A DNA stretch of 50,265 bases, from NCBI GenBank assembly GCA_947462255.1, contig CANHOA010000024.1, forward strand, positions 1 through 50,265, written 5' to 3'. Below the pieces are notes generated by a model that was given only the letters and a program-made list of their open reading frames with translations, had not been told where the DNA came from and searched no databases. This DNA is from Flavobacteriales bacterium (lineage in GTDB: Bacteria > Bacteroidota > Bacteroidia > Flavobacteriales_D > Crocinitomicaceae). Shown here piece by piece: positions 9,483-18,100 of this stretch (position 1 is the stretch's first letter; each line of letters starts with the position of its first letter). A program made the translations under genes and the position numbers.

Positions 9483-9935
9483 ATGAGTTTAGCAACGGAT
9501 ATTAATGATGCGATAAAAAGCGCCATGCTAGCCCGTGATAAAGATCGTTTGTCGGCATTACGGGATATTAAATCTAAAATTTTAATGGAAGCGACTTCTG
9601 GTGGTGGTACCGAAGTGAGTGATGAACTTACCATAAAAATATGCCTCAAGCTGTATAAGCAGCGAATGGAAACTTACGAATTGTATATCAATCAGAATAG
9701 AGAGGACCTCGCTCATGATGAACTCGTACAAGCGAAGGTAATAGAAGAATATTTGCCTAAAATGCTGAGTGATGATGAGGTGAAAATAGAGGTTGATAAG
9801 GCCATATCATCTACTGGCGCCAAAGGATTACAAGACATTGGCAAAGTGATGGGAATGCTTTCTTCAAAGTTAGCTGGAAAAGCGGATGGTAAGCTTATCG
9901 CTGTATTTACAAAGGAAGCGCTCGCAAAGTTATAA
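9483..9935 (+). CDS. yqeY: GatB/YqeY domain protein
   Basis: The 150 residues match the YqeY family, which is related to the tail of GatB (amidotransferase subunit) and is predicted to bind tRNA; its cellular role is not established. The N-terminal helix 'AMLARDKDRLSALRDIKS' and the C-terminal 'GAKGLQDIGKVMGMLSSKLAGKADGK' block (about 114-139) are the usual family signatures. The ATG follows the ftsZ stop with zero spacing and its own stop abuts mtnB, so it appears to be read through from ftsZ. From general knowledge, yqeY often follows ftsZ in Bacteroidota. Confidence 0.93.
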   Translation: MSLATDINDAIKSAMLARDKDRLSALRDIKSKILMEATSGGGTEVSDELTIKICLKLYKQRMETYELYINQNREDLAHDELVQAKVIEEYLPKMLSDDEVKIEVDKAISSTGAKGLQDIGKVMGMLSSKLAGKADGKLIAVFTKEALAKL

Positions 9936-10529
9936 ATGAAGGCCGATTTAACGATATGTATTCGTCAACTCCACGATAAAGGCCATTCGCCAGGCACTTC
10001 TACTAATTATTCATTTAAAGATGTTACCAATCAAATTTGGGTGACGCGCTCAGGAATTGATAAAAGTCAACTATGTGAGGATGATTTTATTTCCTTGGAT
10101 CGTAACGGAGTTCCAACTCAACAATATCAAGGGGTGAAACCTTCTGCTGAATCAGGTATTCATGTTGTTTTGTATGATCTCTTTCCTGATGCTAAAGTTG
10201 TTTTACATAGCCACGCGGTCTATCCAATTGCCTTGACGTCATTCAATAAAGCAAATCACTTAAGTTTTTCTGGTTATGAAATGCAAAAGGGATTCAAAGG
10301 TGTTGATACTCATGAAGGTCTTATTCAGATTCCTGTTTTTGAGAATGCCCAGGATATGACTTTTTTTATGCATGAATTAAAGTATCGTAAAACGGAATTG
10401 GTCCATGGTGTCTTCATGATTCGTAAGCATGGTTTTTATGCTTGGGGTGAAAATTTATTTGATGCTAAACGCCACCTCGAATCCTTCGATTATCTTTGTC
10501 AATGTGAATGGTTAATCTTGACTAAATAA
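9936..10529 (+). CDS. mtnB: MtnB, methylthioribulose-1-phosphate dehydratase
   Basis: Class II aldolase-fold, zinc-dependent dehydratase of the methionine salvage pathway, converting methylthioribulose-1-phosphate to the diketone phosphate. The 197 residues have the 'SPGTSTNYSFKD' opening, an 'HSHAVYP' zinc-ligand pair near residue 90, a likely catalytic Glu in 'HEGLIQIPVFEN' and a 'MIRKHGFYAWGENLFDAKRHLE' block. Two related aldolase-fold families (FucA, AraD) are possible in general, but adjacency to mtnD and mtnC settles the role. It abuts yqeY directly. Confidence 0.94.
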   Translation: MKADLTICIRQLHDKGHSPGTSTNYSFKDVTNQIWVTRSGIDKSQLCEDDFISLDRNGVPTQQYQGVKPSAESGIHVVLYDLFPDAKVVLHSHAVYPIALTSFNKANHLSFSGYEMQKGFKGVDTHEGLIQIPVFENAQDMTFFMHELKYRKTELVHGVFMIRKHGFYAWGENLFDAKRHLESFDYLCQCEWLILTK

Positions 10530-10534
10530 ATATA

Positions 10535-11056
10535 ATGGCGCTATTGTCAATTCCTGATGAAAATTTTAACTCGGTCGATGCCCAGGTAATTCGTTCGTTT
10601 ATGAATGAAAGGGGAATTTTTTTCGACCAATGGACTTGCGACCATGTTTTTAATGATCAAGTTAGCGCAGAGGAAATAATCGCGGCGTACCAGAAGGACC
10701 TAGCGCCTTTTATGGAATCGAATGGATACTTGACGGCTGATGTTATTTCCATCAACGCCTTAACGGAAAATTATGACGCTATTCGCAATAAATTTTTAGC
10801 TGAACATACCCACAGCGAGGATGAAATTCGTTTTTTTGTCGATGGATCGGGTAAATTTTGGTTCAACTTGGAGAAAGAACCTATTTTCTATTTGCTTTGT
10901 GAAAGGGGAGACCTGATTAGCGTTCCTGCAGGAACCAAGCATTGGTTTGATGCTGGGGAGCAAAATCCATTCGTGAAAGCTATTCGAATTTTTATTGACC
11001 AAACGGGCTGGATTCCCAATTATACGGGTTCCGGTATCGATCAACGGTATTTGTGA
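10535..11056 (+). CDS. mtnD: MtnD, acireductone dioxygenase
   Basis: Cupin-fold metal-dependent dioxygenase acting on the acireductone made by MtnC; with Fe2+ it yields the keto acid precursor of methionine plus formate, while the Ni form gives an off-pathway product. The 173 residues include the metal-binding motif 'EHTHSEDEIRFF' (His-x-His plus Glu) and the last His ligand in 'VPAGTKHWFD'. The ATG lies 5 bp after mtnB, and the TGA at 11054-11056 overlaps the mtnC ATG by one base. The metal, and so the product, cannot be told from sequence alone. Confidence 0.95.
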   Translation: MALLSIPDENFNSVDAQVIRSFMNERGIFFDQWTCDHVFNDQVSAEEIIAAYQKDLAPFMESNGYLTADVISINALTENYDAIRNKFLAEHTHSEDEIRFFVDGSGKFWFNLEKEPIFYLLCERGDLISVPAGTKHWFDAGEQNPFVKAIRIFIDQTGWIPNYTGSGIDQRYL

Positions 11057-11745
11057 TGAATTATTTAAACGGAGTTCGTTGTATTGTTACTGATATTGAA
11101 GGCACAACCACTTCTATCTCTTTTGTGTTAGATGTCTTGTTCCCGTATTTTCGCCAGCATGCCTTAGAATGGTTGGATGATGATTCAGATTCATTTAAAT
11201 CTATTTTATCGGAAACTCAACATCATCTTCAGTCTCAAGAGGGTATCTCGATTCTCGATAAGCAAACGCTGATTGAAACATTGATTCAATGGTCTCTTGA
11301 AGATCGTAAAATCACACCACTGAAGAATTTTCAAGGTTTAGTTTGGGAAAAAGCCTACTTGACTGGTGAGATTCGCGGTCATGTTTACGCTGATGTTGAA
11401 CCTAATTTGAGGAAATGGAACGAGTTAGGGATTTCTTTGGCGGTATTTTCATCGGGTTCGGTTCAAGCGCAACAACTTATTTTTGGATTTTCAGAAGCAG
11501 GTAATCTGCGCCCTTATTTCAATGCTTACTACGATACTCAAGTTGGCGCTAAGCGCGATCCTGCCACCTATGTCCGAATCGCTGAGCTTCAAAAATTGGA
11601 TCCCCACTTGATATTATTCCTCTCTGATGTTCCTGAAGAATTAATCGCAGCCGACGCTTCTGGTTTCAAAACGATCCAATTGGTTCGTCCTGGAATTACG
11701 CCTAATTGGTCGCATGCTGTTGAGAATTTCGACCAAATAATATAA
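11056..11745 (+). CDS. mtnC: MtnC, enolase-phosphatase E1
   Basis: HAD-superfamily bifunctional enolase-phosphatase that turns the MtnB product into acireductone. The 229 residues carry the HAD nucleophile motif in 'VTDIEGTTTSISFV', a Ser in 'VFSSGSVQAQ' (motif 2), the Lys in 'GAKRDPATY' (motif 3) and 'LFLSDVPEELIAADASG' (motif 4). An upstream in-frame GTG at 11053 exists, but the ATG at 11056 forms a TGATG overlap with mtnD and is preferred. This is the last gene of the long plus-strand run from mraY; it faces a convergent gene at 11796. Confidence 0.95.
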   Translation: MNYLNGVRCIVTDIEGTTTSISFVLDVLFPYFRQHALEWLDDDSDSFKSILSETQHHLQSQEGISILDKQTLIETLIQWSLEDRKITPLKNFQGLVWEKAYLTGEIRGHVYADVEPNLRKWNELGISLAVFSSGSVQAQQLIFGFSEAGNLRPYFNAYYDTQVGAKRDPATYVRIAELQKLDPHLILFLSDVPEELIAADASGFKTIQLVRPGITPNWSHAVENFDQII

Positions 11746-11774
11746 AAAAAAAAGCCTTCCCGGATGGAAAGGCT
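11743..11774 (-). terminator. Intrinsic terminator for the convergent minus-strand gene
   Basis: Arms AGCCTTCC (11753-11760) and GGAAAGGCT (11766-11774) pair with one bulged A around a 5-nt loop. Read on the minus strand the hairpin is followed by a run of U (the A-run at 11743-11752), which is the layout of an intrinsic terminator for the T9SS protein gene ending at 11796. On the plus strand the bases after the hairpin are not U-rich, so termination of mtnC here is less certain. Confidence 0.75.
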
Positions 11775-11795
11775 CTTCAATGTTTAATCTAACTT

Positions 11796-13556
11796 TTATC
11801 TCTTAATAATTAGTTTTTGTGTATTGGTTTGTGCTCCTTCGGTCAAACTTACTAAGTAAACTCCGTTCACTAAGTGTTGGCTGGAAACATTCAAATTTAA
11901 TCCGGTCATCTCTGACGAATAAATAACTTTTCCCGATAAATCACTTACTGTAACTTGGCCATTGAAGGCTTCTTTTGTTTGGATAGTGAATTCGCCTGAG
12001 CTTGGATTAGGCGTGATCTGAAATGACGCTTCATCTTCGAGCTTATCAAGTCCTAACGATTGATCGAAGTTCATACGAACCATACAAGATGAGGAAGTGT
12101 AGTACCATGTTTGGTCTGTGTAGTCGAAATAAAATACGGTAGAAGCAGCTGCGCCTCCAGAGGTAGCGATGACCAAATCGTTGGTTGCTCCGCCGTCACC
12201 ATAAGAACCAACAACAACCAAATAAGATTCTCCAGCAAGTAAGGCTTGCGGCGATTGTAGGCCAAACGTGTGTTTTTGTCCTAAATCTCCGGCCATAATT
12301 ATATATGGAAGAGATTCATCCATAAAGTCAAAGGCGCCTGTGCTTGGGTTTATTGAATACAACTTAGCGAAAATCTCTGCTCCTTCTACTGCGGTCAGAC
12401 CGATGTAACCATCTATACCATAAAGTGTTGAATTGGTGAAAATATCATAAACAGGTCCTGCTTCAAATCCTTGACCTGTATTGAATATGCCTCCTAGAAT
12501 AATGCCTTTATCGCGGGCATAAATATTGTCGTTAACAACCACATCGATATTGGGTTGGGTGTTATTACTTAAATCAAGTTCTGTCTGAGAGGAAGAGGTT
12601 CCAAACTGTATCGAGTGACTTACATTTACTGCTGCTGGTGTAAAGGTTGTTGTACACCAAAGTGTATCGCCTGAGGCTGCAGCAATAGGACTTGGAGTTG
12701 ATAGTCCGGAGTATAAAGCATTAATGTTGGCAGTGAAAATAGCATCTGTAATATTTTGCACACCAATATTTTGAACAACACCACCAAAGTATATCGGTGC
12801 AACTTGGTTGTTTGGTATTTGATAATAGGCTAGTCTTTCACCGAAAGGTCCATCGGTTCCCCAGGTGATGGATTGTAGTTTTAAGTCGTATTGATCGGTT
12901 TCTATTATTTTGATGTCGTCAATGGCCCAATACCACCCCCAATTTCCTTGATAGTTTAGTTGGACCATCACGCTGGCTTGGCCTCCAGCTACATTTGAAA
13001 TATTAATTGAAGCAATGTCGGGATTGGCTGAATTTTGTGCCGTTGGTTCTGTTCCATCTGTTATTATGAAGTCTGTCCAAGAGCTACCTCCGTCGTTGCT
13101 TATTCTTACAATTCGGGTGTCAAGGTAGGTTCTATATGATTGCTCGAATACCAAACTGACATTGGGATAGGCGCTGCAATCAATCGTGCCTGTGTAGGTC
13201 ATGTTGGAATTTTGGGCGCCGTTTTGACCTTGGGCATCAGAATTGATAAACGCGAATCCGTTGTTTACGCTTGTGAATAAGGCTGGATTCAGGCCGGTTA
13301 CTGGAATGGTATCAGCCGCAGTGGTAATTTCCCAGTTCAGGTATGGAGTTGATGTATTATCATAGGTCCACTCTGAATTATCTGAAAAGTCATTCTGCCA
13401 AATGGTAATCCCTTTTGGGACTACTTTGTTAGTTTTGGCTGCAGTATATTCGAACTGCACACCCTTATTTTTCTTGGCTATATTTGTCATTTTTCCTTGC
13501 GAAAAGCCAAAGGTTAGACACATAAGAAATGCCGTTAAAAAAGGTATATTTTTCAT
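11796..13556 (-). CDS. Secreted protein with T9SS type A sorting domain (paralogue 1)
   Basis: 586 residues with a signal peptide (about 1-19, ending FGFSQ). The body is beta-rich: an N-terminal 'KGITIWQNDFSD' block followed by a jelly-roll-like region with 'SNDGGSSWTDF' and 'WYWAIDDIKI', resembling MAM/lectin-type modules of Bacteroidota surface proteins. The C-terminus (about 510-586) is a T9SS type A domain: 'ITPNPSSGEF', 'VSDLSGKVIY', 'LVNGVYLVSL' and the terminal Lys-Leu-Ile-Ile-Lys-Arg. It should be exported by Sec and then by T9SS to the surface or medium. It is clearly homologous along its full length to the next gene upstream (13631-15415). Substrate or function is unknown. Confidence 0.9.
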   Translation of the reverse strand: MKNIPFLTAFLMCLTFGFSQGKMTNIAKKNKGVQFEYTAAKTNKVVPKGITIWQNDFSDNSEWTYDNTSTPYLNWEITTAADTIPVTGLNPALFTSVNNGFAFINSDAQGQNGAQNSNMTYTGTIDCSAYPNVSLVFEQSYRTYLDTRIVRISNDGGSSWTDFIITDGTEPTAQNSANPDIASINISNVAGGQASVMVQLNYQGNWGWYWAIDDIKIIETDQYDLKLQSITWGTDGPFGERLAYYQIPNNQVAPIYFGGVVQNIGVQNITDAIFTANINALYSGLSTPSPIAAASGDTLWCTTTFTPAAVNVSHSIQFGTSSSQTELDLSNNTQPNIDVVVNDNIYARDKGIILGGIFNTGQGFEAGPVYDIFTNSTLYGIDGYIGLTAVEGAEIFAKLYSINPSTGAFDFMDESLPYIIMAGDLGQKHTFGLQSPQALLAGESYLVVVGSYGDGGATNDLVIATSGGAAASTVFYFDYTDQTWYYTSSSCMVRMNFDQSLGLDKLEDEASFQITPNPSSGEFTIQTKEAFNGQVTVSDLSGKVIYSSEMTGLNLNVSSQHLVNGVYLVSLTEGAQTNTQKLIIKR

Positions 13557-13586
13557 AATGTTTTTATTTTAGAAGTTTAAATATAC

Positions 13587-13614
13587 AAAAAAAGGGACCG
13601 AGGCCCCTTTTTTT
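13587..13614 (-). terminator. Intrinsic terminator between the two T9SS paralogues
   Basis: Left arm AAAAAAAGGGACC and right arm GGCCCCTTTTTTT pair with one A-C mismatch around a 3-nt loop (GAG). A-run and T-run flank the GC core symmetrically, so it can work in both directions. It sits 17 bp past the stop of the gene at 13631-15415 and before the start of the gene at 13556, so the two paralogues are probably separate transcripts. Confidence 0.8.
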
Positions 13615-13630
13615 AATCAACTGAAGATGA

Positions 13631-15415
13631 TTAGTTTTTTACGACCAACTTTTTAGTGACAGCAGAACCATTTGAGCTTACTGTAACCATGTAAAGGCCA
13701 TTACCAAATTTCTGTGTATCAACAGAAATATTAGCTGTACCGTTTAATGCACTTAATGCTGTGTTGTATACTTCTTTTCCAGTTAAATCAACGATAGAAA
13801 TAGCAACTTCAGCAGCACTGTTTCCAGTTAACGCGATTGTCGCATTTCCATTAGCAGGATTTGGACTTACATTAAATGTATTAATCGTGTTATTCTCTGA
13901 AATTGAAGCATTCGAGAAGTTCATTCTCACCATTGGTGTTGAAGTGGTATAATACCAAGTACTGTTAGTCATATCATAGTAGTATGAAGTTTGCGCAGCA
14001 GAAACACCAGCAGTACCAACTACTAAGTCGTCTGTAGCACCACCGTCACCATTTGAGTACGCTACTACCAAGTAAGGCTCACCTGGATTAAGGGCAACAG
14101 CTCCTCCTGCCAAAGGCAATGTAACAAGAGCATCTATATCATTTCCTGTAACTACATAAGGGCTTGATTCGTCTACGAATACAAAATCTCCCGTTGCTGG
14201 GTCGATTGAATATAACTTAACAAACATTTCAGTTCCAGGGTTGGTGTTAGGGTGCAAATACACATCAATTGCAGACAAATAATCAGCGCCGAAGATATCG
14301 AAGATATTTCCAACTTCAAATCCCATTCCTTGGTTGTAAGAACCACTAGCCAAGGTACCTAAATCTCTAGCGTAAATGTTATTGTTTACTCCAATAGTGG
14401 CCGCATTAGCGATGGTGTTATCCGCTGGGTTTGCATCCGTATTCGCGGATTGTACGCCACAACTAACAGTGTAATTTGTTACAGTTGCTGCAGGGGTAAA
14501 GGCTGTCGTACACTCTAAAGTATCAAATGTACCCGCAACGACTAGAGTGGGAGCAGATCCTGAAGTATATGGTGTAGCTTGAACACCAAACTGAGCGGTT
14601 TGGTTTAGAGCACCGAAATTAGATATAACTCCACCAAAGTTGATTTCAGTAACTTGGGCTGTAGGAATTTTGTAGTAAGGCATACGCTCGCCCCAAGAAC
14701 CTGTTGAACCCCAATAAACACCAGTCACAGCTAAATCGTAATCATCTGGTTGCATAAGTTTCACATCGTCAACTGCCCAAAACCAGTCGTATTGACCAGT
14801 GTATTTGAATCCAATTCTAACGCTATCTTGACCGCCAATTTGGCTAGAAAGATTAACTTGAACTGTTGCAGGATTAGTAGTATTGGTATTAACAGTCATG
14901 CCTGCATTTACTTCAACTTCTTGCCATGTTGTTCCACCGTTGGTCGAATAAACTACATAGGTGCTTTCAGCATACCTTCTGTGTGATTGTTGAAATACCA
15001 TCACGACCAATGGCTCAGCACTTAAGTCTATGTTTTGGTTAAAAACAATCTGTGCATTTTGAGTGGCAGTAGCGCCAGCACCATCTGAATCGATCAAAGC
15101 GTAACCATTTGCAGCTGTTGTATGCGCTGCTGGAGCTAATGCCGTTACAGGAACAGCGCTCAAATTTGTTGTAACGGTCCAATCTCCAGCACTATGTGGT
15201 GGCGTTCCACTTGGAAAATTTGAATTCGACCATTGTGTTGGGTTCGAAAAATCATTTTGCCAAAGTGTAATACCTTTGGGTTCAGCGATAACGCCATGGG
15301 GCGCTTTTTTGTCAAAAGAGACGGAATTTTTTGGAGCCATAGTTGCCGTATTTTTCTGACCAAAGGCCATTCCAAATACCAACATGCCGCAAAAACTAAA
15401 GTAAATTTTTTTCAT
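13631..15415 (-). CDS. Secreted protein with T9SS type A sorting domain (paralogue 2)
   Basis: 594 residues from the ATG at 15415, which begins a standard signal peptide (MKKIYFSFCGMLVFGMAFGQ). The frame continues upstream to 15472, but that would put 19 residues ahead of the signal peptide and across the promoter core, so it is rejected. The body aligns block for block with paralogue 1: 'KGITLWQNDFSNPTQW', 'QQSHRRYAESTYVVYSTNGG', 'WFWAVDDVKL', 'GGVISNFGALNQT', 'MGFEVGNIFDIFG'. The C-terminus has the T9SS type A layout ('VSPNPANGNATI', 'IVDLTGKEVYN', 'FGNGLYMVTVSSNG', end KKLVVKN). Likely surface-exposed or secreted; the biological role is unknown. Confidence 0.9.
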   Translation of the reverse strand: MKKIYFSFCGMLVFGMAFGQKNTATMAPKNSVSFDKKAPHGVIAEPKGITLWQNDFSNPTQWSNSNFPSGTPPHSAGDWTVTTNLSAVPVTALAPAAHTTAANGYALIDSDGAGATATQNAQIVFNQNIDLSAEPLVVMVFQQSHRRYAESTYVVYSTNGGTTWQEVEVNAGMTVNTNTTNPATVQVNLSSQIGGQDSVRIGFKYTGQYDWFWAVDDVKLMQPDDYDLAVTGVYWGSTGSWGERMPYYKIPTAQVTEINFGGVISNFGALNQTAQFGVQATPYTSGSAPTLVVAGTFDTLECTTAFTPAATVTNYTVSCGVQSANTDANPADNTIANAATIGVNNNIYARDLGTLASGSYNQGMGFEVGNIFDIFGADYLSAIDVYLHPNTNPGTEMFVKLYSIDPATGDFVFVDESSPYVVTGNDIDALVTLPLAGGAVALNPGEPYLVVAYSNGDGGATDDLVVGTAGVSAAQTSYYYDMTNSTWYYTTSTPMVRMNFSNASISENNTINTFNVSPNPANGNATIALTGNSAAEVAISIVDLTGKEVYNTALSALNGTANISVDTQKFGNGLYMVTVSSNGSAVTKKLVVKN

Positions 15416-15438
15416 CTTAGATTTTTTTAAGGTTTGGA

Positions 15439-15469
15439 CAAATTTAATAGAATAATAACAATATACAAA
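15439..15469 (-). promoter_or_regulatory. Bacteroidota-type promoter for T9SS paralogue 2
   Basis: On the minus strand TTTG (15466-15469) and TAAATTTG (15439-15446) are separated by exactly 19 nt, matching the Bacteroidota primary sigma consensus (TTTG / TAnnTTTG). Transcription would start near 15432, 17 nt upstream of the ATG at 15415, which supports that start codon. Confidence 0.8.
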
Positions 15470-15503
15470 CACTTTATCTAAAATTAATTAGGATTAAAAG
15501 GTG

Positions 15504-16469
15504 CTAATATTCCCTGTTAAATAAATAATCAGAAAGGGACACCAAAAGGGATTTGTTTTGAGAATAATCAATCGTTTCAAGTGCTTCCATTGCCTTTAAA
15601 TAATAGATTTCTTTTTGTTTATTACAATGTTCATAGACCCCCAAATTTTCAAAGATATGGCGTGCCAATAAAATCTTTGTCGAATGTTCTTTTTCTGCAT
15701 ACATTTCGGCTAATCGATGTTTATTTGGTTCATCTGCAAGTTCATCCGCAAGAATGCACAATAAGGTTTTTTTATTCGCAATGATGTCCCCACCAATTTG
15801 TTTACCTACTTGTTCTTGTTCACCATATAAATCTAATAAATCATCTTGAATTTGAAAGGCGATGCCCAGGTTGATTCCGTATTGGTATATGAGCGCTTGA
15901 TTCTGTTTTGAAGCGCCAGCGATAATGGCACCAAATTGAAGGGCGCATCCTAGAAGGACAGATGTTTTTAAGCGAATCATTTCGATGTATTCTTCCGTGC
16001 TTACAGCTGTTTGCTGTTCAAAATCCATATCCATCTGCTGACCTTCACATACTTCAATAGCCGTCTTATTAAACAAGTTTATTAAATCGTAGAGTTGTTC
16101 TTGCGATTGTTTGGCAAGTTGTTGGTATGCCTTCACAAATAATACATCGCCTGAGAGTATGGCAATGTTGGTGTTCCATTTTTCGTGAATAGTTGCTTTA
16201 CCTCTTCGTATGGGAGCCACATCCATAATATCATCATGCATTAAACTGAAATTGTGAAATAATTCAACGGCAATGGCAGCTGGCAATGCATTCTCTTTTG
16301 TTTCGCCAAAATATTCGGCCGCTAACAAGGTTAAAATTGGACGTATTCTTTTCCCCCCAATTTTCATGAAATAGTGAATGGGATCGTATAAGTTTTTGGG
16401 AGATGATGGTAGGTCGAGTTGATTCAGTTCCGTTTCTATGAAACTAAGGTAGGTCTCAAGTTGTTTCAT
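15504..16469 (-). CDS. Polyprenyl diphosphate synthase (trans-isoprenyl diphosphate synthase)
   Basis: The 321 residues form an all-helical prenyltransferase that condenses isopentenyl diphosphate onto an allylic diphosphate in the cytoplasm. The first Asp-rich motif lies in '[17 protein letters not shown]' and the second in '[12 protein letters not shown]'; 'GGKRIRP' near residue 53 binds substrate. Chain length cannot be set confidently; the enzyme could be an octaprenyl/solanesyl (quinone side chain) or a shorter synthase. The ATG overlaps the rmlA stop by 4 bp, so the two are probably co-translated. Confidence 0.92.
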   Translation of the reverse strand: MKQLETYLSFIETELNQLDLPSSPKNLYDPIHYFMKIGGKRIRPILTLLAAEYFGETKENALPAAIAVELFHNFSLMHDDIMDVAPIRRGKATIHEKWNTNIAILSGDVLFVKAYQQLAKQSQEQLYDLINLFNKTAIEVCEGQQMDMDFEQQTAVSTEEYIEMIRLKTSVLLGCALQFGAIIAGASKQNQALIYQYGINLGIAFQIQDDLLDLYGEQEQVGKQIGGDIIANKKTLLCILADELADEPNKHRLAEMYAEKEHSTKILLARHIFENLGVYEHCNKQKEIYYLKAMEALETIDYSQNKSLLVSLSDYLFNREY

Positions 16470-17332
16470 TTTCGCTTTATCAAATTGAGCAGGTAATTCC
16501 CATAGCCACTTTTTAGCAGGGCTTGAGCAATTTCTTTAAGTTCCTCTTTACTAATGAAACCGTTGCGATAGGCAACTTCTTCAATGCATCCGATTTTTAA
16601 ACCTTGTCTTTCTTCAATTACTTGAACAAATTGTCCGGCTTGCATAAGCGAATGGAATGTGCCAGTATCTAACCATGCTGTTCCTCGATCTAATCGGGCA
16701 ACTTTTAATTTTCCTAATGCTAGATAAGCGGCATTGATATCAGTGATTTCGTATTCTCCTCTGATGGAAGGCTTAAGATTTTTCGCAATATCAATAACAG
16801 AATTGTCATAAAAATAAAGTCCGGGTACTGCAAAATTCGATTTTGGTTTCTTGGGCTTTTCCTCAATAGAAATGGCATTCATCTCAGCATCAAATTCAAC
16901 TACACCATAGCGCTCAGGATCACTTACGTGATAGGCATAAACAACTCCGCCCTCAGGATCGTTATTTTCTTTTAGCAAAGTATCCATTCCTACACCGTAA
17001 AAGATATTGTCTCCAAGAATTAAAGCGACCTTATCTTTTCCAATAAATTTTTCGCCAATTACAAACGCTTGCGCTAAACCATTTGGCACTTCTTGCACAG
17101 CATATGAAAATTTACATCCCAAGGATTTTCCATTGCCTAAGAGTTTCTTAAAGTTCGGTAAATCATGGGGTGTTGAAATGATTAAAATTTCTCTAATTCC
17201 CGCGCTCATCAGAATGGATAGCGGATAATAAATCATTGGTTTATCGTATACCGGCATTAGCTGCTTACTCACTGCTAAGGTAATTGGATGTAACCTTGTG
17301 CCAGAACCTCCGGCTAAAATAATACCTTTCAT
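16466..17332 (-). CDS. rfbA: RmlA/RfbA, glucose-1-phosphate thymidylyltransferase
   Basis: Nucleotidyltransferase making dTDP-glucose from glucose-1-phosphate and dTTP, the first step to dTDP-rhamnose and related sugars. The 288 residues match the short RmlA form. Signatures are '[16 protein letters not shown]' at the N-terminus, '[14 protein letters not shown]', '[10 protein letters not shown]' (metal-binding Asp), '[14 protein letters not shown]' and '[14 protein letters not shown]'. No rmlB, rmlC or rmlD is in this window, so the gene is separated from the rest of its pathway. It lies 30 bp downstream of the GLPGLI gene and overlaps the prenyltransferase gene by 4 bp. Confidence 0.96.
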   Translation of the reverse strand: MKGIILAGGSGTRLHPITLAVSKQLMPVYDKPMIYYPLSILMSAGIREILIISTPHDLPNFKKLLGNGKSLGCKFSYAVQEVPNGLAQAFVIGEKFIGKDKVALILGDNIFYGVGMDTLLKENNDPEGGVVYAYHVSDPERYGVVEFDAEMNAISIEEKPKKPKSNFAVPGLYFYDNSVIDIAKNLKPSIRGEYEITDINAAYLALGKLKVARLDRGTAWLDTGTFHSLMQAGQFVQVIEERQGLKIGCIEEVAYRNGFISKEELKEIAQALLKSGYGNYLLNLIKRK

Positions 17333-17362
17333 CTGTCTATTTTAAACGTAACTATAAAGCGT

Positions 17363-18100
17363 TTACAACCATCGAAACAAATCGCCAAAAAGTCTTTTCC
17401 CCCAGGGCGTATTGCCATATTCTTTTTCAATTTTCGCTCTAAATTCTGACATCGTGTAATATTTATTTTTTCCTAGATCAATTGTAAAGGTTTCTGCGGG
17501 AACACTTTGTAGTATTTCCACTTTTTTAGCGAAATAAATAATTCCGCCATCTTCCGTTGCAATACCCATAATTAGTCCTGGTAATCCACAAAATCCTTCC
17601 GGACCAACGGATGGAGTAATTGAAGTTGTATACCATGCATAAATACGTGTTGAATCATTTTTTTGGTAAATGGCTTTTCTACAATTATAACCGCTTATAA
17701 CTCGTTTGCTATCGGTGATTTTCCATGGTCTAGCGGGCAAAGAGTCTTTGATATAAATATCCTGACCAAAAATGGAAAGAATGGAAACTTGTTTTTCTTG
17801 ATTTAAAAATTGATAATATTGATTTTTAGTAGTCATCCAAGCCATTTCATCAACGGTATTAGTCGGCACGGGTTTAAAATAAGAAATACTATCGTTAAAA
17901 GTCAAGGTGAATTCCTCGTTTTTTATCTTATTGTCCTCGTTGACAAATCGTTTCATCCTAGGATCGTTATACCTTTTCATTAAATTGGTTCTTCTTTCGT
18001 AGGTAATTTTTCCTGTGGTATTTACTTGTGCCCATGAATTAACATGAAACAGACATAAAACCAAGAAAACTAATTGCTTAATGCCAGCCGGTGAAATCAT
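17363..18100 (-). CDS. GLPGLI family protein
   Basis: 245 residues, with a hydrophobic N-terminal signal (about 8-25, ending NSWAQ) and the family motif CGLPGLI at 171-177, followed by 'MGIATEDGGIIYFAKKVE'. GLPGLI proteins are secreted or periplasmic proteins of Bacteroidota of unknown biochemical role, often found with TonB-type outer-membrane proteins. Here the start overlaps the 3' end of the beta-barrel gene by 23 bp, so the two are co-translated and may act together. A start nearer the hydrophobic segment is not obvious. Confidence 0.9.
   Translation of the reverse strand: MISPAGIKQLVFLVLCLFHVNSWAQVNTTGKITYERRTNLMKRYNDPRMKRFVNEDNKIKNEEFTLTFNDSISYFKPVPTNTVDEMAWMTTKNQYYQFLNQEKQVSILSIFGQDIYIKDSLPARPWKITDSKRVISGYNCRKAIYQKNDSTRIYAWYTTSITPSVGPEGFCGLPGLIMGIATEDGGIIYFAKKVEILQSVPAETFTIDLGKNKYYTMSEFRAKIEKEYGNTPWGKRLFGDLFRWL

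Noticed and set aside
17083..17097. Sigma54-like TTGGCAC...TTGC sequence
   Set aside because: The gap between the two halves is 3 nt rather than 5, and it lies inside the rmlA coding sequence.
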